A stretch of 64,000 bases of DNA from Serripes groenlandicus (Eukaryota; Mollusca; Bivalvia; Cardiida; Cardiidae), in contig JASEVX010000013.1 in NCBI GenBank assembly GCA_031761405.1, positions 46,570,143-46,634,142 on the forward strand, in the 5' to 3' direction. Position 1 is the stretch's first letter, and every line of letters starts with the position of its first letter. A program made the position numbers and the translations under genes. The notes under the pieces were generated by a model. The model did not search any database. It was not told the DNA's origin and saw nothing but the letters and a program-made list of their open reading frames with translations. Of the stretch, positions 50,868-61,480 are shown piece after piece.

Positions 50868-51015
50868 TTTTGTTTGTTTGGGGTTTTACGCCGTTTTCAA
50901 CAGTAATTCAGTTATATCACGGGCGACTGTGCACTTATTCATGATCCCTATGTAAACAAACCTGTACTAGGCTAGAAAATGTGCCTTGTCCAAGTGCACT
51001 CAATCCACCATGATG
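50868..51015 (-). mobile_element. SINE2, head-truncated copy
   Basis: GGGGTTTTACGCCGTTTTCA followed by TTCATGATCCC and AGTACTAGGCTAG-like blocks (here TGTACTAGGCTAGAAAATGT) match the 6144-6378 copy and stop near CACCATGA. Confidence 0.65.
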
Positions 51016-51126
51016 GTTATAGCGGCACATTAAGTATACATGACATTTGAATATAATGTAAATGCACACACATTCATACATAGTCTTCATATAAGCCACA
51101 ACAATAACGCAAATACGTAGGGAATA

Positions 51127-51385
51127 TGAGCTGTCCCGCGATAAAACCAACACTGTGGACTCTGCGTAAAGTATCGACCCGGATCAGCCTAAGCATGCCG
51201 CGCAGGCTTAACCGGAAAGACACTTTTCGACTTCTGTGGTGTTTATTTTTCATGAATCATTACTCTATACCTCCATCCCCAGGAGACGGAATGTGTCAGC
51301 CCAGATCAGTCTGGACTGTGCAGGCTGATCTGGATCGAAACATTACGCAGAAGCCATATTGTTGTTTTGTTCGCGGGACGGCTCA
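51127..51385. mobile_element. MITE-B, full copy at the left edge of duplication B
   Basis: TA at 51125-51126 and 51386-51387 flanks TGAGCTGTCCCGCGATAAAA...GCGGGACGGCTCA. TA duplication suggests the Tc1/mariner superfamily. In copy A only the right part (24961-25124) is present. Confidence 0.82.
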
Positions 51386-52480
51386 TATTATGATGCAGTA
51401 CTTAGCGGTACAACTGTGTGAATTGTACTACGATAAGCGTGGGAACATTTATATCTCACGAGAATGAAGGTCAAGTGAGATGACTTTTTGTCAACGATCT
51501 TATAAATACAATACAAACTGACGTATGACTAGTACAACGTAAATTTCCATGTATTATATACCTAGATTAACTGTAAGACCGAATAAATAAAACGTTTATA
51601 AAATATAAATATTTTCAATACCGAAATAACAGAATATACACATACAATAAAATTCATGAATGACGTGTGAATGATGTCTCACATTATATATTTCAATGAC
51701 GTCACATCATATTTCAGTGACGCCCAATTACAATATTTCGTACAGTTCGTTTCTGCATTTTTTCTTCGGTCTATCTTCTCTAAATAAATAATGCTACTTT
51801 CAATCAAAAATATAAGTGGAACATTTGAACTTGTCGTCTCGTCTGTGCAAAACCGGTGTTGCATATAAAAAAAAAATCCCTGAATTTTGTATAAGCATAC
51901 AATAATATATATGCTTAAGAACTTCCACTTATAATTTAAATCAGTCACTTATAAAAACTCATCGACAGCATTCAATGTAATTATTGAACACCCCTCGTAG
52001 TTACGCCTGTTGATCTTTATTGCTTTCACTTGAGATGTCAAGAAGATACATAGTGAACATTGGTTGAAATACTTAAATATTAATTTCGACGAATACAAAG
52101 TGTATATGAGAAATCAGTTTTTATACCTTTACATATAACCAAATATAATATAAATAAATTGGATATTTGTAGCGTGACTGTTACTTTATAGGAATTATAT
52201 GATAGTTATATCAAAGGCATTTAGTTTCTAATATACTTTTAAATATTTTAAAGTAACATTTAATAAAAACACACTTTTGTTGTGAACATTGAACAATTTA
52301 TAAGAAAGCATTGATGAAGTATACAAAACGGAGAAAGTAAAAATTCGCTTTGATCGTGATAAAGTGTTAACATAACTTAAGAGGATACGAGAAATTAGGC
52401 CAATCGACGAAAGAAAGAGAATCAACATTTAGACTCAGTTCGAGATTTGGATTACTTCATAATAGTGTCAGTGAATATCA

Positions 52481-52590
52481 AAGTTCACCGCAATAGATTA
52501 CCTTACCTTCTTTGCAGCAATCGCAATTATATTAGGCCATCGGAGTTCTCTCTTCACATTTAAAAAACAAAAGAACGGGACTACCAGTGG
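52481..52590 (+). pseudogene. Relic of an SLC5A 5' coding end, upstream of the intact gene
   Basis: About 100 bases resemble the first codons of the intact gene 240 bases downstream: TTCACCGCAATAGATTAC, then TTCTTTGCAGCAATCGCA, then a degraded version of the IGIFFAFKDK segment. It has no open frame. The same relic occurs ahead of copy A. It is best read as what remains of an older tandem copy. Confidence 0.7.
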
Positions 52591-52722
52591 GAAAGTGTTA
52601 ACCATCATTCTGCAGTATTAAGTCTTCGTACATGGACAGAGGCTTACATCACACAGCAGCGACGACGAAGAACAAGAATCAGCATTTGAATACATCCAGA
52701 CTCAGACATATCGTAGGATTAC

Positions 52723-54555
52723 ATGACAATGGAGTCACAAGATTCAAATTTCACTTTAATAGATTATTTAATATTCTTTGCAACAATCGCATTGTCGTTG
52801 GCAATCGGAATATTCTTCGCGTTTAAAGACAAAAACAAACGATACCTGGACTATTATTTCCTTGCCGGTAGAAAGTCGGCCGTATTGCCAACAGCATTGT
52901 CCCTGCTTGTCTCATACCAGTCATCGATTGTCATCCTTGGGGCACCAGCTGAAGTGTATAACTATGGCATGACGAGTGCCTATTACGTAGTTGCAATGTG
53001 GCTTAGTTTTATATTTGGCGGGCTGGTTGTCGTGCCTATTTTGTATCCACTGAAGCTTACAAGCGTGTTTAAATATTTCCAGCTACGTTACCACGACAAT
53101 ATTATCCGATATCTCGCGTTTACATTTGGTTTGATATATTTTGTCTTTTACATGGGCACCGTTATTTTTGGTACATGTGTGGCCCTTGAATTCATAATAG
53201 GGATCCCATACTGGGGCACGATCTTAATTTACACCATTGTGACCGCAACGTATACTTCAATAGGGGGTATGAAAGCTGTGATATGGACCGATGTATTCCA
53301 GTTCATGATCATGCTCATTGGAGTATTCTCAATAATTATAAAATCAGCGACACTGGTAGGTGGTATAGGCAATATGCTCAACCTATCTTCGAGCAGATTA
53401 GACGTAGGAGACTTCAGAATCGATCCAAGAATAAGATATCAGTTCTGGAACACTGGCATTGCAACATTTACAGTATTTCTTATGTCTATCCTCCAACAGC
53501 CAGGATGTCAGAGAATCAGCTGCGCACCGACCCTCAAAGCAGCAAGACAAATCGTCATTGTGGCAGGGATATTAGCTGGGATTTTCTGCTTCTTTATTAG
53601 CTTCGAAGGAGTTGCTATCTACGCATACTACTCATCGATAGGTTGCGATCCCCTTGCATCTGGTCGTATTGACAATGTGAACCAGCTTATTCCGCTAGCT
53701 GTAATTGACTTATTCTCATCTTTGCCAGGTTTGTCTGGATTGTTCATTGCAACTCTGTCTAGTGCCGCACTTAGCACGTTGTCGTCATGTCTTAGTAGTT
53801 TAGGAGCAGTAACATACGAGGATATCATACGTGAAAAATATCCCAATATACCGGAACAAAGGGCTACACATATTGCTAAGATAATAGTTTTCTTGTACGG
53901 TATTGCAGCCGCGGGACTTTCTTTCATCATCTCCGTTCTACCTGGATCCATTATGAACATTTTTTACGCATTCACGGGGTGCATCGACGGGCCGGTATGT
54001 GCAATATTCTTGGTGTCAATGTTTTACAAGAGAGCTACGACGAAAGGCGTTGTCATTGGGACATTTGCAGGCATGGCAGTCGTGTTTTGGCTCAATATTG
54101 GTCAATTGCTGGGATATGGCAAAGTAGATCCGAGACTTTCGTCTGCTCCTGTTGACAACTGCTCCCAGACGCTTATGGATACCATGCAATACAACTATTC
54201 CACGATGTCATCGTTACCAGCCAATACTATATCTACTGTCTTGACCACGGAAATGTACCAATTGCAGGTTACAAACGCTTCGATTCCAGATACAACATTT
54301 CTAACAGAAATATATTCTATATCTTTCATGTGTTTTTCTATGATTGGTTGTGTCACATCTGTCATCGTAGCAATTTTGATAAGTCTTTGCACAACTCCAC
54401 CGGATGAGGTTGACGATAAATATTTGTTTAGTTTTAAGAAACATATCTGGCTGGCCTTCTTTGTCAGAAATGATGAAGATCATTTCGTCGATGTGAAAGA
54501 AGAATATGCTCTTAATGAAGGCGAAATTCATGATTTAATGGCTACCAAAACATGA
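52723..54555 (+). CDS. Sodium-coupled solute transporter, SLC5A (SSF) family, intronless
   Basis: A single uninterrupted 610-codon frame. SLC5 proteins are plasma-membrane symporters that use the sodium gradient to import monocarboxylates, sugars, vitamins or iodide, with about 13 helices. The first hydrophobic helix is at residues 12-34 and the YFLAGRKSAVLP loop near 46-57. The hallmark TSIGGMKAVIWTDVFQ is near 178-193. PGLSGLFIATLSSAALSTLS near 335-354 carries the Ser/Thr cluster expected at the Na2 site. N-glycosylation sequons (NCS, NYS, NAS) fall in the large loop before the last helix. Length and sequence are closest to the SLC5A8/12/6 group, but the substrate cannot be assigned. Vertebrate relatives have many introns, so this copy looks retroposed or belongs to an intronless lineage. 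It lies within PEBP intron 4 on the same strand. ATG 52723 is chosen as the first in frame; a second Met is at codon 3. A possible AATAAA is at 54900-54905. Confidence 0.9.
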   Translation: MTMESQDSNFTLIDYLIFFATIALSLAIGIFFAFKDKNKRYLDYYFLAGRKSAVLPTALSLLVSYQSSIVILGAPAEVYNYGMTSAYYVVAMWLSFIFGGLVVVPILYPLKLTSVFKYFQLRYHDNIIRYLAFTFGLIYFVFYMGTVIFGTCVALEFIIGIPYWGTILIYTIVTATYTSIGGMKAVIWTDVFQFMIMLIGVFSIIIKSATLVGGIGNMLNLSSSRLDVGDFRIDPRIRYQFWNTGIATFTVFLMSILQQPGCQRISCAPTLKAARQIVIVAGILAGIFCFFISFEGVAIYAYYSSIGCDPLASGRIDNVNQLIPLAVIDLFSSLPGLSGLFIATLSSAALSTLSSCLSSLGAVTYEDIIREKYPNIPEQRATHIAKIIVFLYGIAAAGLSFIISVLPGSIMNIFYAFTGCIDGPVCAIFLVSMFYKRATTKGVVIGTFAGMAVVFWLNIGQLLGYGKVDPRLSSAPVDNCSQTLMDTMQYNYSTMSSLPANTISTVLTTEMYQLQVTNASIPDTTFLTEIYSISFMCFSMIGCVTSVIVAILISLCTTPPDEVDDKYLFSFKKHIWLAFFVRNDEDHFVDVKEEYALNEGEIHDLMATKT

Positions 54556-54857
54556 GTCTGACTAGGCTACGTATATTGTAATAATATTGTTCTGATTGAT
54601 GCTAGACTAAAGGATGTGTTCTTTTGTGGATTAAACCTTGTATCAGCTTAAGCAGACTTCATATTCCGGTATAAATATTTCCGTTTTCCGCTTCCGTGAT
54701 CGTTAAAATCATTTCGGTCGAATTGATTGAATTTAACTTAACGTCATATTTAACGGTATGCCAATTATATCACGGTGGCCAGTTCATCTTACGTGTGTTT
54801 CTAGACTTTCTCTCACATTTACTTCTTGCCAGGAACATAATTTCAATTACACATGTA

Positions 54858-54881
54858 TGAGCCGTCCCGCGAGACGGCTCA
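54858..54881. mobile_element. 24-bp MITE-B relic consisting only of its two tips
   Basis: The left tip TGAGCCGTC and right tip GACGGCTCA are separated by only CCGCGA. TA flanks both sides (54856-54857 and 54882-54883). Copy A has the uninterrupted sequence CACATATATGCTT at the same place (about 28396-28408). Confidence 0.7.
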
Positions 54882-56389
54882 TATGCTGATCTACAGCCAA
54901 ATAAATCATGAAAACCACTCTTAGCATAGTATTGAGTGGATATACCTTCACAATAATGCATTGAACATATGATCATGAGTTCAATATATTGGAAATATGT
55001 ATAGGATGCACTGAAAATGTCTGATTTGATCATTTGAAGTATTTTGACATTGTTTGAAAGTGAAAGTAGAGTATGTGAAAAGCCAGTTTTGACCCTCCCG
55101 GCCTAATTGTGTTCAAAATGATGGTAACCATCTTCGAGGGGTGAATTCCTTTTTGCATGATACACGACCCCTCCCCCTCCCCCTCCCGCCTCCGACACCC
55201 CCTGCACCCCATGCACCCCCCCCACCCGGCGCCCAAATTGTTGGGGGATTATTTTAAAGCTGAAAGGTTACTCATTTCAGTCATATAGGGTGTCCTACCT
55301 ATACAAAATTGAAGAAAATGTGATCATTGAGGGTTGAAACTGGTTGATTAACATGGAAACAAAAAAGGAATTTTATCGGTGTAATGTGACCTTTACTAGT
55401 AAGATGGATGACGGTACTAATGCAACTTTTGTCAATTATCGGAAAGAATGAATATCTGAGCCTGGTTCGAACCCAAGACCTCTGGTGTAATAACTCTCGT
55501 CGTTACACAATACACGTCGTGATACAAATTATGAAGCAAACTTACAATACAACTCTAATAAAACATGAAAGATATTTTGCAAATAGAAATTTAAACTTGA
55601 AATGATACAGCTTGGCATTTTTGACTTCGGAGTCTCGTTTCAAAGGTCCCAGGTTCGAAACCCGCTGTGAGCGATTTCTGTATTGAAGAGGAATCCGCCA
55701 TGACCGAGTCGTAAGTGCGGGAAATTTGAATTGGGAGTTCCGGGTTTGATCCCTGTGATTGGCTCCAGTGAATGCTACAGACGACTTTTGAAAACATTAT
55801 TACAAAAATGAATACAGCAGTATGGTGTTTCATTCGACGCAATTTCTTACACAACCGTTTTAATATAGGTCAAATTACGCTAAATACATCCGCTGACTTG
55901 CTGATCTACAGTACTATAGTTCCTAAAAAAACCTTTCTTTGCGTAGAAATGAGTGTATACCATCACCAGATGAAGTGAATATATGACATTGAGTTTAAAT
56001 GCGTTGTGAATGTGTATAGGATGCACTGTAAATGATTGATTTGATCACTTTTAGTATTTTGACCTTATTTGAAAGTGAAAGGAGAATGCTAAACACCGGT
56101 TTTGTCCGGGCACGATTTGGTCCAAAATGACGGTTACAATTTTCGCTTGGTGAGTTCTTTCTTGCGTAATGCATGACCCCACATTTTCAGTGGATTGTTT
56201 TAAAGCTAGGAGGTAACTCTTTTCAATGATTATATGGTGTTCTACATGAGAAACGCTTAGAAAGTGTAAACAATTGAGGACTGAAACTGGTCAATTTACA
56301 TGGAAACAAAGACAGATTTGTTTTGGTGTATTGTAACCTATAGGTAAATATACTAACCAGTTTCTAATACACTATCCATTTTACACATA

Positions 56390-56595
56390 TAGACACTTTA
56401 TGTCGCCTCTTCAGCAGACGGCTTTTAATTACATTACGATAAAAGGAGAGTGAGCTCAGTATGAGTAATTTCAGCTTTTCCCACAATGTTTTCAAATCTA
56501 TTCAATAGTTATGCATTCATTCATAGAAATTTTCCATAGTTTCGTCTAGACGTTTTAAAAATCGTTCATTTCAGGACAATGTGGGAAAAGGTTAA
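56390..56595. mobile_element. MITE-A copy in duplication B
   Basis: Counterpart of 29754-29972, with TTCAGCAGACGGCTTTTAAT-like left sequence and TGTGGGAAAAGGTTAA at the right. Confidence 0.72.
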
Positions 56596-56689
56596 TGATC
56601 AAATTTGAATAAAAACGTTCGTTCAGATTTTACCATCAGCTCTCTATAGCAGCACTCGGAGAGGTCAGGCGCCGCAACCAATATACATG

Positions 56690-57265
56690 TTTCCTTTGCT
56701 GACTTATACGTTATACACGTTTCTTTTACTAGCTAATATATTATACACGTTAATTTTACTTACTGGCGTCGGGATAAATGTACCAGAAGTACTGGTAAAT
56801 TACCCAGGCAACGCAGTGATTTAACTGAAAAATTGTGGAAAGCAGCGTTATATGTATTTACTAATTGATTCATTATATATGTCTCTTCGACTAACTTGTA
56901 CATTATACACTTTCTTTCTTTCACGAAATAACGTATACTATATGTATCTGTCACTAACTAATACATTCAACATGTTTCTTGAACTGACTAATACATTAAA
57001 CATGTTTATTCAAACTAAAGCATTAAACATGTTTCTTGAACTAACTAATACATTAAACAAGTTTCTTGAACTAACTAAATCATTAAACATGTTTATTTTA
57101 CTAATTAAAACATTAAACATGTTTATTGAACTAATTAATACATTGAATATGTTACTTCTACTAAACTGAAGGATTAACCATTTTTCTTGAACTAAATAAT
57201 ACAGTAAACATGTTACTTGGACTAACTAAATCATTAAACATGTTTACTCTACTGACTAATATATT
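56690..57265. repeat. 30-bp minisatellite, duplication B
   Basis: Same unit and same embedded SINE3 piece (56762-56855) as the array at 30060, but about 400 bases shorter and lacking the 206-bp higher-order block. Confidence 0.88.
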
Positions 57266-57350
57266 TCACAAATCGTATGCCAAGCAGTCGAGCATCCAGT
57301 ATCGTGCCAAAAGATAGTCTCTTGGAATAATCATCCCCAGCACAGTTATT

Positions 57351-57580
57351 GACGCCACGTGGAAGAGCGGCGTCAGTATGTGATAGGTATTGGATAGGTG
57401 AGTAATGTAGGCATGTATGCACATCTTGGTCTTTTGGGTTAAAATAAAGGAACATTTGGCCTTCTTTTTCGAAATATTTACATCCTGTCTGTTTATGTAC
57501 TGAACTGCATCTGCTTCCTTTAACTCATAATTCAAAATCATGCGCGGCGTCTTTGATGCTTTGCATCAAAGTTCGTCTTG
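57351..57580. mobile_element. Hairpin-ended element G, short copy, TTATT target duplication
   Basis: Opposite orientation to 15715-16667. It begins with the GACGCCACG/AGCGGCGTC stem-loop and ends with GATGCTTTGCATCAAAG then TTCGTCTTG. TTATT lies at 57346-57350 and 57581-57585. Copy A has no insertion at the matching place near 31120. Confidence 0.68.
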
Positions 57581-58355
57581 TTATTAATGGCAGACTGGTG
57601 TCCAACAGTATCCCAATATATAAAGACGAAATATTGGTTTGAATCAACCATTTCACTGAGCCGTTCAACGAGAAAACCAACATTGTGGGATATGTGTAAA
57701 GTATAGGCCCGGATATAAGCCTAAGCATGTGTTCATTATTAATGGCAGGCTGGTGTCCAACAGTATCCCAATATATACAGACAAAATATTGGTTTGAATC
57801 AACCATTTCACTGAGCCGTTCAACGAGAAAACCAACATTGTGGGCTCTGTCTAAAGTATAGGCCCGGATATAAGCCTAAGCATGTGTTCATTATTAATGG
57901 CAGGCTGGTGTCCAACAGTATCCCAATATATAAAGACAACATATTGGTTTGAATCAACCATTTCACTGAGCCGTTCAACGAGAAAACCAACATTGTGGGC
58001 TCTGTCTAAAGTATAGGCCCGGATATAAGCCTAAGCATGTGTTCATTATTAATGGCAGGCTGGTGTCCAACAGTATCCCAATATATAAAGACAACATATT
58101 GGTTTGAATCAACCATTTCACTGAGCCGTTCAACGAGAAAACCAACATTGTGGGCTCTGTCTAAAGTATAGGCCCGGATATAAGCCTAAGCATGTGTTCA
58201 TTATTAATGGCAGGCTGGTGTCCAACAGTATCCCAATATATAAAGACAAAATATTGGTTTGAATCAACCATTTCACTGAGCCGTTCAACGAGAAAACCAA
58301 GATGTTGTACTATGCGTAAAGTATACACCCGGATCAGCCTAAGCTGTGGGTTTTC
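57581..58355 (+). repeat. 155-bp tandem repeat, five units (duplication B)
   Basis: Units repeat at exactly 155 bases (GTTCATTATTAATGGCAGG starts at 57731, 57886, 58041 and 58196, with a first unit from 57581). Each contains a MITE-B left tip (GAGCCGTTCAACGAGAAAAC). Copy A has a single unit (31125-31260). Confidence 0.9.
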
Positions 58356-59207
58356 TGTTTCAGGAATAATTACTCTATACCTCTATCCCCCTGAGACGGA
58401 ATGTGTTGGCCAGGTTTAGCCTTCGCGGATTGCTCAGACTAATCTAGGACGATACATTACGCAGAGTCCATAATGTTGGTTTTCTCGTGGAACGGCTCAG
58501 ATGTTAATGACCATTCGACGTCATAGTAGAGGACGACATTTAAAAACGGGGGCAAATGTAAGTTGCTAAAACTAATAACATGTTCTTTTGATCCGACAAT
58601 ATGTGAAAACCATTCTTCCAAGTTTAGAGATAGAACACATTATTCGCGTCAGATATTTTCGAAGCAAGATAATCATATCAGGTTAATTGTGCATAACAAA
58701 AGTTAATGGTTCATTAAAAAAAGTCAAAGTAAACAGTGACTTTCAACTTATTCGACCAATTGACACTAAACGGTACGTTCAGCGTGAATTTAGTGGCCCG
58801 GTGATCTAGTGCTTAACACGTTAGACTGTCAATCCAGAGATCCAGGGTCTGGCTTTTTCTGAAGTGCGTTAAATGTCTCGCACTCAACTAGAGGTCAAGT
58901 TCTGGTCCTTTCCATAACGAAGTGCCTCGCGTGTATCGGTGCCATACACTGAGCACGTTAAAGAACCAAGTGTTCTTTTCGGAAAGATATAGGGTATCGC
59001 ACCAGGACCCATTGTATCTTGAAGTAATCTGCATCTGTCAGATGCTTGTTCATAATATAGTGTACACTATCAAATGGGCATATGAAACATTATATAACAA
59101 TACCGTTTCGTTCCGGTAATACCATTTAGTTCCGGTGACAGACTGTCGTCACTCGAAATGTTTGAAACATACATGTCTCGCCTTTATTGAGTCTCTATTA
59201 CAGCCGA

Positions 59208-59510
59208 GGCCAGGTAGCTGAGTCGGTAGTGACGCGGGCTGTCAATCCAGGGGTTGGGAGTTCGAATCCCTGCTATGCCAATATTCTTTCTAACGTTAGA
59301 CAAAAGTCAATGCGATAAGCATCATTCTTCTTCAACCAATGGGCTAATGTGGAAAAGCAGTTAGTTGCTTGCAAAGACTATTGTGTTGAGAACTGGTACG
59401 AACATGCTAGGAAATACATGGATAGCCTATGTGAATTGGCCTTCCTGATATGACAGAAACATTTTTGAAAAAGGCGATATACCCACAATCAAACAATCAC
59501 TCAATAAAGT
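59208..59510 (+). mobile_element. SINE1 copy (duplication B; head lost in A)
   Basis: Head with GGTAGCTGAGTCGGTAG and GAGTTCGAATCCC, then the body and a tail with CAATAAAG. In A, the equivalent at 32150-32275 jumps from ATTACAGCCG straight to TGTTGTGTGGAGAACTGG, so the head and about 150 bases are deleted. Confidence 0.78.
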
Positions 59511-60555
59511 ATATTGGTTTATTTGCGTGGCATTTTACGCCACTTCAAAAATCAGTACTTCTGGTCCTGGTCCTTGTCTTTGGTTCTGATACCAGCGAGT
59601 CAGTCGTAAGCCTGAGCGTAACGGAGGTCAAGTCGGTACTACCATTTTAAATGCCTATTGATCATAAACTGGTTCCTCGTTGAACATCCTTTATGACAAC
59701 GTTTAGGAGACTTATCTCTCCATGGTTTTGATTGGACGTACGTTAAACCAATCAAATCTAACATTATAGATAACGTTTGGCCTTATTTCAAACTGTCTAA
59801 ATTTCTAATTTTAGGTCAAAGGGAAGGAATTCATTTTCCATAGTCAACAATTATAGCATTATGGGTTATGGTTCGTTAAAAGCAAATGAATTAACACATA
59901 TATACCTGTATCAAATTAAAGTTCATAGTTCATTCTTAGAACAACTAAAACAGCAAAAAAAAAAATCACATTTTCACCGACCGTTGACAGAGTTAGGAGG
60001 TCAAATCAAATGTCACCCTTATCCCGCACTGAATTTTACTTTCTATTTCAGAAAATACAGCATTTTCTGAAAATGCTCTTAATGTGTCAACATAGCTGAA
60101 AGCAAACACTATTTTTTTTATTATAAATCAGTCCAAGATTATTCAACTTAATAAACAACACTTTCAACTTAAAACAAAATCATCATTGTCCAATGGGAGA
60201 CAACTTCAATCTCATGTATTCATCTGTATACACAGGGAGAATGAATAGAAGAACTGTCGTCGTGAAATAACTGAAATACTATTGACACGGTATTGAACCC
60301 CAAATAGAATATATATACTAAAGTCAAACCTATTCTAAAGACCACCTTTGAATAGCAATTCCCTCTCTATAGCAGCCCCACTTTTAGTTTCCCAGTTATT
60401 TATTTTCTCCATAAATGACCCTGCACTTAAAGACCATCTGTGAAAAAAGACCATATGGTCACGTGTTCGTATTGTATTTTTATAATCGGTTCACTCAAAC
60501 ATTATAGTATGTGTAAACTGGTCCATGAAACAATAAATTAGAAAAACAAATCATG

Positions 60556-60805
60556 CATCCTCGGTACCCAGGCTATTCATAAAATACATGATACCCTGGG
60601 CAAATTGGCTAGCGAAACTTCGTAAAGCATGCACCACGATTTCCTCCATTACTACACTGTAATTTTCGTATTGCATGAGGTTTGTCTCATTCGGCCAATC
60701 AAACGGCTGCATTTCACCTCATAAATTATTCATGAGTACGATATTTTTACAGCCAATTTGCACAGTGTATCATGTATTTTATGAATAGCCAGGGAACTGA
60801 GGATG
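60556..60805. mobile_element. hAT-like MITE, 250 bp, 8-bp target duplication
   Basis: AAATCATG is duplicated at 60548-60555 and 60806-60813. Inverted ends begin CATCCTCGGTACCCAGGCTA and (complement) CATCCTCAGTTCCCTGGCTA and extend about 37 bases. Copy A retains the single uninterrupted AAATCATG at 33255-33262, so insertion followed duplication. Confidence 0.88.
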
Positions 60806-60970
60806 AAATCATGATGCTGTTAAAAGTTGTTCTTAAAATAAACCTTTACTTTATAAATATTAATAAAACAGTACAAAACAATTGTATAGTATATTTTATT
60901 CTATTTTTACTCGTGTCGGTGATGAAATACCGAAAACAAATACCTACAGCTATATTGTATATTTGTGTAG

Positions 60971-61119
60971 CACAAGGACGACGAAGCTTCAACTCAAAAG
61001 AGTTTGCCAGCATGCACGGACTCGAGCTCGCGGACGGAAACTTGTGCAACGTAGAATGGGATGAATATGTACCAACGTTACACAAACAACTAGGATTCAA
61101 GCATCTACCATCGAAGTGA
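60971..61119 (+). CDS. PEBP1: PEBP exon 5 (C-terminus and stop)
   Basis: The exon encodes AQGRRSFNSKEFASMHGLEL, then the NLCNVEWDEYVPTLHKQLG block, ending at TGA 61117-61119. The C-terminal helix with WDxYVPxLxxQL is typical of PEBPs. Two AGs lie 6 bases apart (60969-60970 and 60975-60976), and both keep phase. The upstream one reproduces the family length between SNTS and the F..K.FA block, so I used it. A possible AATAAA polyadenylation signal is at 61424-61429. The exon lies about 100 bases beyond the end of duplication copy B. Confidence 0.85.
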
Positions 61120-61189
61120 CAGACAATTCAAGAAAAAAATATTTTTTGTCAGAGCTACGTCATGGAAAAAGGACATACGGATTTTATTT

Positions 61190-61480
61190 TCGCTTTTTTT
61201 GAAACCTTTTTCAACATACACATTATTAACCGACGACTTTTCTAAACTGTGAGAAAAGTAGAAATTGCTCATAAAAAGCAATTTCCCCTTTTGCCACAAA
61301 GTTTTCAACTCTATTAACAAATTATACTTTCATCTTTTTGCCTAGATGTGCTCAAAGTCGTCTGGTGCAGATTTGTTGTGTGCTGGTCTCGTTTAAAATC
61401 TAAAAATAGCATTTGACTATATAAATAAATGTTAATTTTAGATTTTAAACGAGACTGGCACCTGTGTGCGGGAAATAGTC
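61190..61480. mobile_element. Decayed MITE-A in the PEBP 3' flank, interrupted by an inverted repeat
   Basis: CGACGACTTTTCTAAACTG, then GAAATTGCTCATAAAAAGCAA, CAAAGTCGTCTGGTGCAG, and TGTGTGCTG before the inverted repeat at 61386-61455. CACCTGTGTGCGGGAAATAG after it looks like the displaced right end. Confidence 0.55.
61386..61455. repeat. 20-bp perfect inverted repeat downstream of PEBP
   Basis: GTCTCGTTTAAAATCTAAAA (61386-61405) is matched by its complement ending at 61455, around a 30-base AT-rich loop. The loop holds the candidate AATAAA at 61424-61429. Confidence 0.85.

Larger units (their letters stand above)
51127..60870 (+). repeat. Segmental duplication, copy B
   Basis: Partner of copy A, carrying the intact SLC5A gene. 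Private to B are a 24-bp MITE-B relic (54858-54881), extra sequence about 55.5-55.85 kb, the hairpin-ended element (57351-57580), five tandem 155-bp units (57581-58355) and a hAT-like MITE (60556-60805). The match to A fades near 60870, just before the last PEBP exon. Confidence 0.85.
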
